A stretch of 64,000 nucleotides of DNA from positions 46,689 to 110,688 of the forward strand of contig JAWKNJ010000021.1 of assembly GCA_041391765.1 (NCBI GenBank), read 5' to 3'. A program made the translations under genes and the position numbers. A model generated the notes under the pieces. That model was not told the DNA's origin. It searched no databases and saw only the letters and a program-made list of their open reading frames with translations. The DNA comes from SHAN690 sp041391765. GTDB taxonomy: Bacteria > Bacteroidota > Bacteroidia > Flavobacteriales_G > Salibacteraceae. Below are positions 30,592 to 39,651 of this stretch, in pieces; position 1 is the stretch's first letter, and every line of letters begins with the position of its first letter.

Positions 30592-32143
30592 AAAAATCAT
30601 CATCGGCAGCCGTGGAAGCGACCTTGCGCTCTGGCAGGCCCGTTTTTTTCAATCTGAAATGAAAAGGATTGGAATTGAAACGGAAATCAAAATCATCACT
30701 ACCAAAGGCGATCGCATTCAGGATTTGAGCTTTGACAAAATCGAAGGGAAGGGCTTTTTTACAAAGGAAATCGAAGCCGCGTTGCTCGACAATGAAATCG
30801 ACATCGCCATTCATTCCCACAAAGATCTGGAAACGCGACCCACCCCTGGACTAACCATTGCCGGAGTAAGCTATCGCGAAAATCCGGCTGAGTTGCTGCT
30901 TATTCATCCTGAATCTGTTGATCAAACACAATTGCTGGGATTCAAGCCAGGAGCGATTATTGGAACGTCATCCGCGAGGAGAAAGTCTCAGATCAAAGCC
31001 CTCCGTCCGGATATTGAAATCAAAGACATAAGAGGGAATGTTCCTACGCGTATCAACAAATTGCGCGAGAAGCAATTTGACGCGATATTACTGGCCGCTG
31101 CAGGAGTTCAGCGTCTGCGTCTTGACCTGCGCGATTTAATCGCAGCCGAGCTGGATCCTCGCATGTTCATTCCTGCCCCAGCTCAGGGTGTTTTAGCTTA
31201 CCAGTGTCGATCCAATGATGGTGAACTCATACAAGCCATCCAACCGCTTCATCATCGGGATGTTCAACAAAGTATTGCCATTGAACGCGCCATACTTTCC
31301 GGGTTTGGTGGTGGATGTCATATTCCCATTGGGGTGAGCGCGCAACCTCGTTCAACGGGATTTGCTGTCAGAGTGACTTATGGCAATGACTGGAATGACA
31401 TGCCAAAACGAATGAGATTTAACGCCACCTCTGTGGAAGAAGCAACGCAGGTCTTCGCTGACGTTCAGTCACTTCCAGTGCCTAATCGCGTGTTGATCAC
31501 TCGAAAATTGGAGCCCCATTCCTATTTGAAAAGAGCGGCTCAAGCTTTTGGATTTGAGTTATGCGAGAAGCCGTTCATTCGAATTAACCATCTACCATTT
31601 AAAATGCCAGACGTTTCCAGCTTCGATTGGGTCTTCTTTAGCTCCTCGAATGGCGTCAGTGCATTTTTAGAGCACGTTTCCTTCGACACCATTAAACACA
31701 AAAAAATTGCGGCATTTGGTGAAGCTACTGCACGCACACTGAGCAACTATGTTGATCATATTGACTTCACCGCCAAGATTGGCCAACCGGAGGAAGTGGC
31801 TCAGGAGTTTGCATCGTTTATTGGTGAAGAAACAGCACTATTTCCATCTTCCACCATTTCAATAAAATCGATTGCAAGCTGCTTGAAACCAAGTCAAGTA
31901 ACTCATATCGGTTGCTATGAAACGCAGACGTTAATCTCATCCGCTGATGATTACGATGCATACATTTTCACCAGTCCAAGTAATGTGGGCGGCTTCATAG
32001 AATCAGGTAATCAAATTGCAGCACCAGCAAAGGTTATTGCTATCGGCCGCAGCACCGCTGACCGACTTTCCAGCATTGGAATTCCCGCTGCCGTAGCTGA
32101 CATTCCTCACGAGGCCGAGTTGCTTGCGTTATTGTTATCCTGA
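30584..32143 (+). CDS. hemCD: Fused hydroxymethylbilane synthase / uroporphyrinogen-III synthase
   Basis: One 519-residue chain carries two consecutive steps of heme synthesis. The HemC part (about residues 1-290) shows GSRGSDLALWQARF, HSHKDLETRP, GTSSARRKSQIKALRPD, DIRGNVPTRI and GGGCHIPIG, whose Cys carries the dipyrromethane cofactor. The HemD part (about 300-519) has the loose two-domain pattern VLITRKLEPHSYLKRAAQAFGFE...VFFSSSNGVSAFLEH...IAAFGEATARTL...YIFTSPSNVGGF...VIAIGRSTADRL. It starts with TTG overlapping hemA. Such fusions occur in some bacteria; fusion could channel the unstable linear tetrapyrrole to HemD. Split genes are the norm, so the fusion is noteworthy. Confidence 0.92.
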   Translation: MNRKIIIGSRGSDLALWQARFFQSEMKRIGIETEIKIITTKGDRIQDLSFDKIEGKGFFTKEIEAALLDNEIDIAIHSHKDLETRPTPGLTIAGVSYRENPAELLLIHPESVDQTQLLGFKPGAIIGTSSARRKSQIKALRPDIEIKDIRGNVPTRINKLREKQFDAILLAAAGVQRLRLDLRDLIAAELDPRMFIPAPAQGVLAYQCRSNDGELIQAIQPLHHRDVQQSIAIERAILSGFGGGCHIPIGVSAQPRSTGFAVRVTYGNDWNDMPKRMRFNATSVEEATQVFADVQSLPVPNRVLITRKLEPHSYLKRAAQAFGFELCEKPFIRINHLPFKMPDVSSFDWVFFSSSNGVSAFLEHVSFDTIKHKKIAAFGEATARTLSNYVDHIDFTAKIGQPEEVAQEFASFIGEETALFPSSTISIKSIASCLKPSQVTHIGCYETQTLISSADDYDAYIFTSPSNVGGFIESGNQIAAPAKVIAIGRSTADRLSSIGIPAAVADIPHEAELLALLLS

Positions 32144-32212
32144 ATTTCAAGACATTTGCTAGCAAACCAATCCTGGTTTTCTCACGTAATTGATCCTGAA
32201 AAACGCTCGGAA

Positions 32213-34843
32213 ATGAAACAATCTTTACTTCTCTCCTTGGCCCTCTTCCTATCCTTGGCTAACGGACTTCAAGCACAACTCAGCATGAGTTCCTCGAAAA
32301 CAGACGTGCTATGCCACAATGATTCAAACGGAACAGCTAACCTCTCGGAAATGATGGGAGGCTTCGCCCCGGTTTCGTTTGTATTTGATACTAATGCCCC
32401 TATCATTTTCGAACATTTAAAAAATGACACCTACAACGGAATCAAGCAGGGTGCAGGGGCGGCACAAGCCGTAGCCTATGGAGTTGAAGGGGCTAGCACC
32501 TCCATCGGGGATGTATACATAGCTACTGGAATGTTTGTGGATTCGGTTCGATTTGACTCAATCACCCTACATAATCTTAACGCTGGTGGACGAGGAATGT
32601 GGATCGCTTGTTTCAATTCAACTACGAACGATTTGATCTGGGCAAATTCAGCCATAGAAAGTACAGGAGAATGGATTTACGGGCTGGATTTGGAAGCGGT
32701 AGGGGATAAAGTATTTGTGGTGGGCTACTTAGCCGGTAATACTGTTTTTGGAAGTGACACAGTCATGGCAGGCAGTAACTACTATCAAGCCTATATCGCA
32801 AAATATGATATTCCTACTGGAAATCTTGAGACAGTAGTTCAGTTTGGTGAAACCGGGGACGATGGCTTCTACAATATTAGAGCCGGGGCCGATAATCGAC
32901 TTTATGTTACTGGTTACTTCACCGATTCGATCAGCTTCGGTGGTACGACCTTTTTCACTGCTGGAGGATACGATGTTTCCGTAGCATGTTTTGATACCGC
33001 TCTTGCCATAAATTATTGGGCCAACACAGCTGGTGGGTCAGGAACGGATATTGCTCAAGATATTGTCCCAAGTTCTGCAAGCCCTGTGACGTCCGCATAT
33101 GTCGTAGGATATTTTCAAAGTCCCGGTGCAACATTTGGATCTTCATCTATCACCTCTGCCGGCAGTTATGACTACTTTATTTCAAAAATTGACTCCTCTG
33201 GAAACTGGATTTGGGCCAAATCAGGAGGTGGAACAGGTGGCAACGACAACGCTCTGGCAATCGATATTAACAGCGCAGGGGATCGACTATATGTTGGGGG
33301 TATTTGGAGCGGAACCATGACATATGATGGGCAAGCCTTTGTTAGCAACGGTTCTCGCGATGGCTACATACTCTATCTCGACACTGCGGGTGGCCTCGAT
33401 TCCTTGTATCAATTCGGAGGAATTGGGGTTGACGGCATCTATGACTTGCAAAGCGTAAACAATGATTTCATTGTATTTGCAGGTGCTCGCTCAGGGTCAT
33501 GGTCTTTTGCTGATTCCTCGTTTGTAGCCAATGGAGTTGCTGATGCCTTTGTTGGCATGCTGGGAGAGGATCAGCTCGAAATTTGGGGAAAAAACATAGG
33601 TGGAAGTGCTGGTTCCGGAGACGAGTATAATTCGGTGTATTGCGGCCCAGATTCAAGGCTTCATTGTGCCGGATATTTTAGTGGCGATGCGTCTAGCTAT
33701 CAGAGTGGTTTAATCGCTTCTGGAACAAGCGATGCTCTAATTACCAACGATGAATTCTTGGGCTCAATCCCTGATCAATTCTATAGCGGCCTTGGAGCGG
33801 GAGATTATTTGGTTTCATTAAACGATGCCGTGGGTAATTCAATAATCGACACGCTGGCGATTGGAAATCCCGATAGCTTCTCTATTCTTGGTTCAACCAT
33901 TAGCGCGAGCACCTCTACATCTAATGATGGTTCTATAACAGTATCTGTATCTGGAGGTACTCCTGACTATGATTACACATGGTCCAATGGCGACACAACA
34001 CTTAGCATTGACTCCGTCATGGCCGGCACATATACCATCACCGTTGTTGACGCAAATGGATGTTCATCATCAGAAGAATTTGTCGTGGATACGCTTGACC
34101 TGCTCAAACTAAGCTTTGTAACAGGCGATGTGACGTGTCAAAGCACAGACAACGGATCTGTCAGTCTTACAATATCTGGCGGGGTACTCCCATATTCCAT
34201 TCTATGGAATACAGGTGACACCATTGAGGATTTGACCGGATTAGCCTCAGGCACATATACAGTAACCGTGTCCGACAGCGGGGCAGTACAAACACTTACC
34301 GAATCCATTAGTGTGTCAAGCAATCCTATTCATCCTGACCCCACTGTCGGCCCTATAACGGGTGCAATTTCAGTTGAATCTTTTGAAGAATTCAGCTATA
34401 GCGTTCCTTCGACACAAGGTTCTGCATTCCTATGGTCAAGTAAAGGTGGAGAGGTCACCGCTTCAGCGAGCAACGCTTCAAGCATCCTTTGGCACGCTGG
34501 ACCAGATGGTGTTGTTCGAGTTCAGGAAACGGATATAAATGGATGTGTGGGCATGGATAGCCTTGAGGTAAATATCTTGTTTGTTGGTATTTATGAGACC
34601 CCGACAAAAGGCGTTACTATCTATCCAAATCCCACGAGCGGAATACTCGTTGTCACGTTACCATTTATAGATGAACAGACCTTCATCAAGGTGGTTGATC
34701 AACTAGGGAGGACCATCAGCGATACCCGCGCCTTAGGATTAACGAATGAAATTGACCTGCGCCAATGCCATCCCGGCATTTACACCATCTCGATTGCATC
34801 CACGAATGGACTGTCTCAATCACTAAAAGTAATCCGACTTTAA
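32213..34843 (+). CDS. T9SS-secreted SBBP/SprB-repeat protein
   Basis: A predicted 876-residue exported protein. I place the start at ATG 32213 (MKQSLLLSLALFLSLANGLQAQ, a clean signal peptide) rather than at TTG 32156. The N-terminal half holds SBBP-like propeller segments (YVTGYFTDSISFGGTTF, YVVGYFQSPGATFGSSSI, FISKIDSSGNWIWA). Two SprB-type repeats follow (SNDGSITVSVSGGTPDYDYTWSNGDTT...GTYTITVVDANGC and DNGSVSLTISGGVLPYSILWNTGDT), then a PKD-like stretch and the sorting domain (GVTIYPNPTSGILVVTL...HPGIYTISI). SprB repeats are known from the gliding adhesin of Flavobacterium, so surface adhesion is a reasonable guess but unproven. Confidence 0.88.
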   Translation: MKQSLLLSLALFLSLANGLQAQLSMSSSKTDVLCHNDSNGTANLSEMMGGFAPVSFVFDTNAPIIFEHLKNDTYNGIKQGAGAAQAVAYGVEGASTSIGDVYIATGMFVDSVRFDSITLHNLNAGGRGMWIACFNSTTNDLIWANSAIESTGEWIYGLDLEAVGDKVFVVGYLAGNTVFGSDTVMAGSNYYQAYIAKYDIPTGNLETVVQFGETGDDGFYNIRAGADNRLYVTGYFTDSISFGGTTFFTAGGYDVSVACFDTALAINYWANTAGGSGTDIAQDIVPSSASPVTSAYVVGYFQSPGATFGSSSITSAGSYDYFISKIDSSGNWIWAKSGGGTGGNDNALAIDINSAGDRLYVGGIWSGTMTYDGQAFVSNGSRDGYILYLDTAGGLDSLYQFGGIGVDGIYDLQSVNNDFIVFAGARSGSWSFADSSFVANGVADAFVGMLGEDQLEIWGKNIGGSAGSGDEYNSVYCGPDSRLHCAGYFSGDASSYQSGLIASGTSDALITNDEFLGSIPDQFYSGLGAGDYLVSLNDAVGNSIIDTLAIGNPDSFSILGSTISASTSTSNDGSITVSVSGGTPDYDYTWSNGDTTLSIDSVMAGTYTITVVDANGCSSSEEFVVDTLDLLKLSFVTGDVTCQSTDNGSVSLTISGGVLPYSILWNTGDTIEDLTGLASGTYTVTVSDSGAVQTLTESISVSSNPIHPDPTVGPITGAISVESFEEFSYSVPSTQGSAFLWSSKGGEVTASASNASSILWHAGPDGVVRVQETDINGCVGMDSLEVNILFVGIYETPTKGVTIYPNPTSGILVVTLPFIDEQTFIKVVDQLGRTISDTRALGLTNEIDLRQCHPGIYTISIASTNGLSQSLKVIRL

Positions 34844-34862
34844 CAGAACTTTTCCAGGCATA

Positions 34863-34892
34863 AAAAAAGCGCACCAATTGGTGCGCTTTTTT
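34863..34892. terminator. Bidirectional terminator between two convergent T9SS genes
   Basis: A perfect palindrome of 30 bases: six A, GCGCACC, AATT loop, GGTGCGC, six T. It works as a Rho-independent terminator on either strand, ending the genes at 32213-34843 (plus) and 34908-36497 (minus). Confidence 0.95.
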
Positions 34893-34907
34893 GTTCTACG
34901 GAATGAA

Positions 34908-36497
34908 CTATCGTATAAATATTTTTTGTGATATCGTCTCCGAATTACTCTTAACAACAACAATGTAAACTCCTTCTGCAAACTGGCTCGTCTCAATCTT
35001 GTGGTTATTAGCATTCACATTCGATTGATTGACAATCTGCTCGCCTAGCAGATTATAAAGCTGTGCTGATTGAATATTTTCTACAGAAGAAATCAAGATA
35101 GCTCCGGACCTCTGCGAAATTTGAATTCCTTCCACAACATCTTCTTCGATCGCAAGAGGCGGCCATGGATCACCAACCCAAGTAGAATCAACTTTCACCG
35201 TGATTGAAAGTGAATTCGAACATGAATTAGAGTCTATTCCACGAACGTTGATTATATGATCGCCAGGAGTGTTTGGTGATACGATCTGCACATTTGATGT
35301 CGTGTAAAGCTGAGAGCTCGGAAGCTTCCAATAGTATGACTTGCAATCAGCACATGTGACAACAATGCTATCCTCTTGATCTAACGCAATTGGAGCCCCA
35401 CCGGAAGACTGGAAATAGGTCATATCTGGAATAGGAAGCACATTAATGGTGACATCATTCGTGTCCTTGCATCCAAGTAGCGTTCCAACAACTGTGTACT
35501 TTGTTGTAACCATAGGTGCTGCCCTAACGGTTGCTTTCGAATTTGAATTCAAGCTTCCAGCTGGTGACCATTCCCATCTTGTAATTCCTTGAGGCGCACT
35601 ACCCGCTAATGTTGTAGAATCTCCAGGGCAAACTTCAGAAGCTGACGCAGTTATGCTGATTACAGGTTTCAATTTGCCGATCTGAATCTGTTCCGCCTTG
35701 GTAGCAATACATCCATACATATCAGTTACAGTTAGCGTATATGTTCTAATCGTATCCGGAGTAGCAATAACCACCGATCCCGCATTGGTATCCAAATCAA
35801 TGTTTGGTGCCCATCCTATAGTATTTGAACCATCGGTGGTTACAGTGAATGTTGCTGACTTGCCTAGGCAAATAAATCCGTTATCCAATGCAGCAGTATT
35901 AACTAGTGTGTATGAAGGTCTTGGTTTGATTATGATCGACAAATAGATAGTGTCCTCATCATTAGTCGCTGTATCCTTTCCTGTCAGTCTGATTTGGTGT
36001 GTGTCGGCCACCTGAATAATGTTGACAGAATCCGAGTGCACTGAGTCAATGGCCAACGTTCCCGAAGCCCACAGGTATTCATCCATACCCGAAACGGTGA
36101 ACCAGAAAGCCGATCCGTCCAGACACTTGTCAATGTAAATTGTATCGACTCCACAACCAGGACTACTCATTGCAACTGAACCAGTAACCGTCATAAAATG
36201 ATCGGCAAAAAACTCAATACTAAATGCTACCGAATCTTGAACGGTAGATGACCCTGAGTTATATCCTTTAATAATTACGAGATGAATTCCTGCTGATCCG
36301 GTGGCGTAAACACTATCTCCTGTGTCAGCTGAAAGTGTTGCAGAACTTTCATAGGTGATCGAATCATATCCCGATGCCTTTATCAAAATGGACTCTCCTG
36401 AACATGCACTCGTGGCGGCTGTATCGATGGTAAGCCCTGTTGCTTGGCTGCTTGCCGAAATAAGCAAGAACATTATCAAGTAGCCAATTCTCTTCAT
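34908..36497 (-). CDS. T9SS-secreted protein with PKD/Ig-like domains
   Basis: From ATG 36497 the 529-residue product starts with a signal peptide (MKRIGYLIMFLLISASSQATG). A longer frame from 36599 exists but would span the promoter found at 36521-36551, so the internal ATG is preferred. The body is Thr/Ser-rich beta sandwich repeats of PKD/Ig type (TATSACSGESILIKASGYDSITYES, CLGKSATFTVTTDGSNTIGW, CPGDSTTLAGSAPQGITRWEWSP). The end (QLYNLLGEQI...EGVYIVVVKSNSETISQKIFI) is a T9SS sorting domain. It is likely a surface structural protein; no enzymatic motif is visible. Confidence 0.87.
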   Translation of the reverse strand: MKRIGYLIMFLLISASSQATGLTIDTAATSACSGESILIKASGYDSITYESSATLSADTGDSVYATGSAGIHLVIIKGYNSGSSTVQDSVAFSIEFFADHFMTVTGSVAMSSPGCGVDTIYIDKCLDGSAFWFTVSGMDEYLWASGTLAIDSVHSDSVNIIQVADTHQIRLTGKDTATNDEDTIYLSIIIKPRPSYTLVNTAALDNGFICLGKSATFTVTTDGSNTIGWAPNIDLDTNAGSVVIATPDTIRTYTLTVTDMYGCIATKAEQIQIGKLKPVISITASASEVCPGDSTTLAGSAPQGITRWEWSPAGSLNSNSKATVRAAPMVTTKYTVVGTLLGCKDTNDVTINVLPIPDMTYFQSSGGAPIALDQEDSIVVTCADCKSYYWKLPSSQLYTTSNVQIVSPNTPGDHIINVRGIDSNSCSNSLSITVKVDSTWVGDPWPPLAIEEDVVEGIQISQRSGAILISSVENIQSAQLYNLLGEQIVNQSNVNANNHKIETSQFAEGVYIVVVKSNSETISQKIFIR

Positions 36498-36520
36498 AGT
36501 TAGAAATTTGTGTAAGATCG

Positions 36521-36551
36521 CAAATCTACCTGTTATTAATATATGCGCCAA
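36521..36551 (-). promoter_or_regulatory. Bacteroidota-type promoter of the PKD-domain T9SS gene
   Basis: On the minus strand TTG (36551-36549) is followed after 20 bases by TAGATTTG (36528-36521), and the ATG at 36497 comes 23 bases later. Both elements and their spacing fit the Bacteroidota consensus. Confidence 0.7.
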
Positions 36552-36587
36552 GCAATTCGCTGAAGCGCTTAGAAATCGGCAAGCAAA

Positions 36588-37037
36588 ATGATTGATCAAC
36601 CTCTTTTTTCAGATGAGTATTTCATGAAAATGGCATTCAATGAAGCCGTTCTTGCCTATGAAAAAAAAGAGGTTCCTGTTGGAGCCGTGGTAGTTTCAAG
36701 AAATAAAGTGATTGCCCGTGCACACAATCTCACAGAACAATTGAATGATGTAACCGCTCATGCAGAAATGCAGGCCATAACGGCAGCGGCAAATCACATT
36801 GGCGGCAAATACCTCGATAAATGCACGCTTTACGTTACTCTAGAACCGTGTGTTATGTGTGCCGGAGCGCTTTATTGGTCTCAGTTAGAGCGATTGGTTA
36901 TAGGAGCACGGGACCAGAAGCGCGGATTCCTGACGGTCAATCCAAAAATGTTGCACCCAAAAACCAAGGTAGAATACGGTGTCATGGAGGTAGAGTCCAG
37001 CGAATTGCTGAAGCAGTTTTTCAAAGAACGTAGATAG
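36588..37037 (+). CDS. tadA: tRNA-specific adenosine deaminase
   Basis: TadA converts adenosine-34 of tRNA-Arg(ACG) to inosine. The 149-residue protein has the zinc deaminase motifs TAHAEMQAI (HAE) and PCVMCAGAL (PCxxC), and the N-terminal EVPVGAVVV strand. Length is normal. It is divergent from the T9SS gene on the minus strand, about 90 bases apart. The next gene has its own -7 element, so it may be a single-gene unit. Confidence 0.96.
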   Translation: MIDQPLFSDEYFMKMAFNEAVLAYEKKEVPVGAVVVSRNKVIARAHNLTEQLNDVTAHAEMQAITAAANHIGGKYLDKCTLYVTLEPCVMCAGALYWSQLERLVIGARDQKRGFLTVNPKMLHPKTKVEYGVMEVESSELLKQFFKERR

Positions 37038-37059
37038 AAACAGTCTCTAAGCCAATGAC

Positions 37060-37067
37060 TAACTTTG
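37060..37067 (+). promoter_or_regulatory. -7 element (TAACTTTG) of the bacilliredoxin gene
   Basis: TAACTTTG fits TAnnTTTG and lies 18 bases before the ATG at 37086. No TTG stands at the best -33 distance. Confidence 0.45.
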
Positions 37068-37085
37068 CGGTCTAATATTTAAAAC

Positions 37086-37499
37086 ATGTATCCAGAAGAA
37101 CTTGTTGCACCAATGAAAGCTGAGTTAACGGATGTGGGGTTTGAAGAACTTACTACTCCAGATGCTGTTGACTCTCTGATGAACGATATGAGCGGAACTG
37201 CTCTTGTGATGGTGAATAGCGTATGTGGATGCGCAGCAGCTAATGCTCGCCCTGCAGTGCGCATGGCTATTCAGCACGGCAAGATCCCTGCGAAGCTCAC
37301 GACTGTTTTCGCAGGCGTGGATGGTGAGGCAACTGCTCAGGCTAGAAAATACTTCCTGCCTTATCCTCCATCATCACCAAGCATCGCCTTGATGAAAGAT
37401 GGAAAGTTGGTTCACTTCATTGAGCGTCACCACATCGAAGGCCGTCCGGCACAAATGATAGCCGAAAACCTCGTGGCTGCGTTTGACGAATACTGCTAG
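37086..37499 (+). CDS. Bacilliredoxin (BrxA/BrxB, YphP/YqiW) family protein
   Basis: The 137-residue thioredoxin-like protein carries the CGC motif (SVCGCAAANARP) typical of bacilliredoxins, which remove bacillithiol from mixed-disulfide proteins in Firmicutes. Bacteroidota homologues are common; some of these organisms make bacillithiol, but this cannot be seen here. It also has PPSSPSIALMKDGKLVHFIERHHIEG, the family's C-terminal signature. A terminator follows. Confidence 0.9.
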   Translation: MYPEELVAPMKAELTDVGFEELTTPDAVDSLMNDMSGTALVMVNSVCGCAAANARPAVRMAIQHGKIPAKLTTVFAGVDGEATAQARKYFLPYPPSSPSIALMKDGKLVHFIERHHIEGRPAQMIAENLVAAFDEYC

Positions 37500-37520
37500 G
37501 AAAAACTATCAGAAAAGAAC

Positions 37521-37550
37521 ACCCCGTTCACTCTTGGACGGGGTTTTTTA
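37521..37550 (+). terminator. Terminator after the bacilliredoxin gene
   Basis: ACCCCGTTC pairs with GGACGGGGT (nine pairs, one wobble) and a run of six T follows. It lies between the bacilliredoxin stop and the convergent gatC stop. Confidence 0.85.
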
Positions 37551-37553
37551 TGC

Positions 37554-37853
37554 CTATTTGTCGAGCACTTTCGGCACCTTGAAGTAGTCAGAGTCCTTAG
37601 ACGGTGCGTTTTTCAACGCCTCTTGCTGCGGAATTTCATCCACTATTTCATCCTTGCGTAGCTTAAGGACTTCATTTGTCATGTACACCAACGGCTCCAC
37701 GCCATCCGTATCCACTTCATTGAGCTTGTCCACGAATTTTAGCATCCGCTCCAAGTCGGCCTTGATCTTCACGCGATCTTCTCCCTCAAATTTCAAGCGA
37801 CTTAAATCAGCCAGCTTGTCTATCAACTTGTCATCAATTTCCATATCGCTCAA
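37554..37853 (-). CDS. gatC: Aspartyl/glutamyl-tRNA amidotransferase subunit C
   Basis: GatC stabilises the GatA/GatB complex that makes Gln-tRNA and Asn-tRNA from mischarged Glu- or Asp-tRNA. The 99-residue protein fits: IDDKLIDKLADLSRLKFEGEDRVKIKADLERMLKFVDKLNEVDTDGVEPL and the C-terminal end EALKNAPSKDSDYFKVPKVL. Methionine 4 (37844) may be the true start. It overlaps the end of the acyltransferase gene upstream by about 10-20 bases, so the two are probably co-transcribed. gatA and gatB are not in the window. Confidence 0.94.
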   Translation of the reverse strand: MSDMEIDDKLIDKLADLSRLKFEGEDRVKIKADLERMLKFVDKLNEVDTDGVEPLVYMTNEVLKLRKDEIVDEIPQQEALKNAPSKDSDYFKVPKVLDK

Positions 37854-38583
37854 TCAGCGGTTTTTGAATGGCGTCAAAGATATCCTTCTTCATTGCATCA
37901 AGACCCTTTTCCGCATAATCAGCTGGATAGACGGGCTTGTGAATGATCACCCTAGATAAACCCGGGCCGCCAGAGTTCTTAAGTGCCGGACCCACTTGAA
38001 GACGCTTCCAATTATTCACGAATGTGACAGGAATGATAGGAACGTTTTTATCCATCGCCAACTTAAAGGCTCCGTTCTTAAAGGGCTTCATCTTGGGTGC
38101 CTCGTGCGGAATGGTTCCCTCCGGGAAAATCACCACGTTGTGACCCTTATCAATTTCCTCCTTGGCGCGCTCATAGGCCTCGTGTGAGCCCAATCGACTG
38201 GCGCGATCTACCGAGATATTCATCCCCTTTGAGAAGAACACATTGAACAGAGGCCAAGTCATAATCTCAACCTTTCCCATAAAAAGGAAATACTGCTTGA
38301 ATACAGTAAACATCGTGAGGATGTCCAGGTACGATGTATGATTCGGGCATATTACAAAGGGGCCTTTAGGCACCTTTTCTTCCTTCTTTACATGCACTAT
38401 GATACCGCTAAGAAACATCAGGCTCGTAGACCAAAATCGGATGATCTTAAAGGCCAGATAGTATCTCTTCGGACTACTCAACAGCCATGACATAAAAGGA
38501 TAGCCGATGATCATGGTGTTTACAAACCAAGCCATCAACCATAATTTCCACAGAATTCTGAACGGCTGAAAGATGTAGTACAT
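37834..38583 (-). CDS. 1-acyl-sn-glycerol-3-phosphate acyltransferase (PlsC-like)
   Basis: This 249-residue membrane-associated enzyme acylates lysophosphatidic acid in phospholipid synthesis. Motif I NHTSYLDIL (NHxxxxD), motif III VIFPEGTIPH and motif IV-like VTFVNNW are visible, with a hydrophobic N-terminus (LWLMAWFVNTMIIGYPFMSWLL). A TACATTTG -7 element lies five bases before the ATG, predicting a leaderless transcript. gatC follows with overlap. Confidence 0.9.
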   Translation of the reverse strand: MYYIFQPFRILWKLWLMAWFVNTMIIGYPFMSWLLSSPKRYYLAFKIIRFWSTSLMFLSGIIVHVKKEEKVPKGPFVICPNHTSYLDILTMFTVFKQYFLFMGKVEIMTWPLFNVFFSKGMNISVDRASRLGSHEAYERAKEEIDKGHNVVIFPEGTIPHEAPKMKPFKNGAFKLAMDKNVPIIPVTFVNNWKRLQVGPALKNSGGPGLSRVIIHKPVYPADYAEKGLDAMKKDIFDAIQKPLIERYGN

Positions 38584-38588
38584 CGTGG

Positions 38589-38596
38589 CAAATGTA
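38589..38596 (-). promoter_or_regulatory. -7 element (TACATTTG) of the acyltransferase gene
   Basis: TACATTTG on the minus strand ends five bases before the ATG at 38583, exactly the layout at glyS. A TTG lies 16 bases further upstream, somewhat short for -33. Confidence 0.5.
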
Positions 38597-38682
38597 CGCT
38601 GGCTAGCACAATCAAACTTTTGTCATCAATCATTGACAAAACCTTAACTCAAAATCGTGTAGGTTTGGCCGCAAAAAGCTAC

Positions 38683-39651
38683 ATGGCGCGCATCTTAACC
38701 GGTATTCAAGCCACAGGAATTCCACACTTGGGAAACATTTTGGGTGCTGTCCTACCGGGACTTGAATTGGCGAATGACAGCAAGAACGACTCGTTCTTTT
38801 TCATCGCCAACCTTCACTCGCTCACTTCGATCAAAGACCCGGAAGTGATTCGTGACTACACATATGGCGTTGCCGCAGCGTGGTTAGCCTTGGGATTGGA
38901 TACCGATAAATCAACCTTCTATCGTCAGAGTGACTTGCCTGAAGTATGTGAGTTGACTTGGTATTTGAACTGTTTCACACCATATCCTATGCTAGCCAAT
39001 GCACACTCTTTCAAAGACAAGTCTGAGAACCTTAGTGATGTGAATGCCGGATTGTTCACCTATCCCGTGTTGATGGCTGCCGACATCATTCTTTACGATG
39101 CAGACTTTGTCCCCGTAGGAAAAGATCAGCGCCAGCACTTGGAAATGGCACGGGACATGGCGGGTGCATTCAATCATCGTCACGGAGAAGTGCTAGTAGT
39201 TCCAGAAGGAAAATATGACGAGCGGGTAATGATCGTTCCCGGAACGGATGGACGAAAAATGAGTAAGAGCTACGACAACTACATCAACGTTTTTGCGGAC
39301 GAAAAAGAGCTGAAAAAGCAGGTGATGAGCATTGTTACAGACAGCACCCCATTAGAAGAACCTAAAAACCCGGACACGTGCAACGTGTTTGCATTGTACA
39401 GACTCATTGCATCCGATTCACAAACAGCTGAAATGCGGGAAAAATACTTGGCAGGAGGCTTTGGATACGGCCATGCTAAGAAGGCCCTGTTGGAGCACGT
39501 GACCGAACTCTATTCAAAGGAACGTGCTGAGTTCAATAGATGGATGAGCGACAAAGGTGCCTTGGATGCCGAGTTGGCAAAAGGAGCTGATAAAGCACGG
39601 GCCGTTGGAGCGAAGACGTTGGAGCGGGTAAGGAAGGCATTGGGTTACTAG
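38683..39651 (+). CDS. trpS: Tryptophan--tRNA ligase
   Basis: TrpS charges tRNA-Trp. From ATG 38683 the 322-residue enzyme starts MARILTGIQATGIPHLGN, with the HIGH-like PHLGN, and carries KMSKS in GTDGRKMSKSYDN. VLMAADIILYDADFVPVGKDQRQHLEMARD is the tryptophan-binding region. A frame from 38620 would add 21 residues unlike the family; TAGGTTTG at 38660-38667 further supports the later start. It converges on the amidohydrolase gene, the two stops overlapping. Confidence 0.96.
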   Translation: MARILTGIQATGIPHLGNILGAVLPGLELANDSKNDSFFFIANLHSLTSIKDPEVIRDYTYGVAAAWLALGLDTDKSTFYRQSDLPEVCELTWYLNCFTPYPMLANAHSFKDKSENLSDVNAGLFTYPVLMAADIILYDADFVPVGKDQRQHLEMARDMAGAFNHRHGEVLVVPEGKYDERVMIVPGTDGRKMSKSYDNYINVFADEKELKKQVMSIVTDSTPLEEPKNPDTCNVFALYRLIASDSQTAEMREKYLAGGFGYGHAKKALLEHVTELYSKERAEFNRWMSDKGALDAELAKGADKARAVGAKTLERVRKALGY

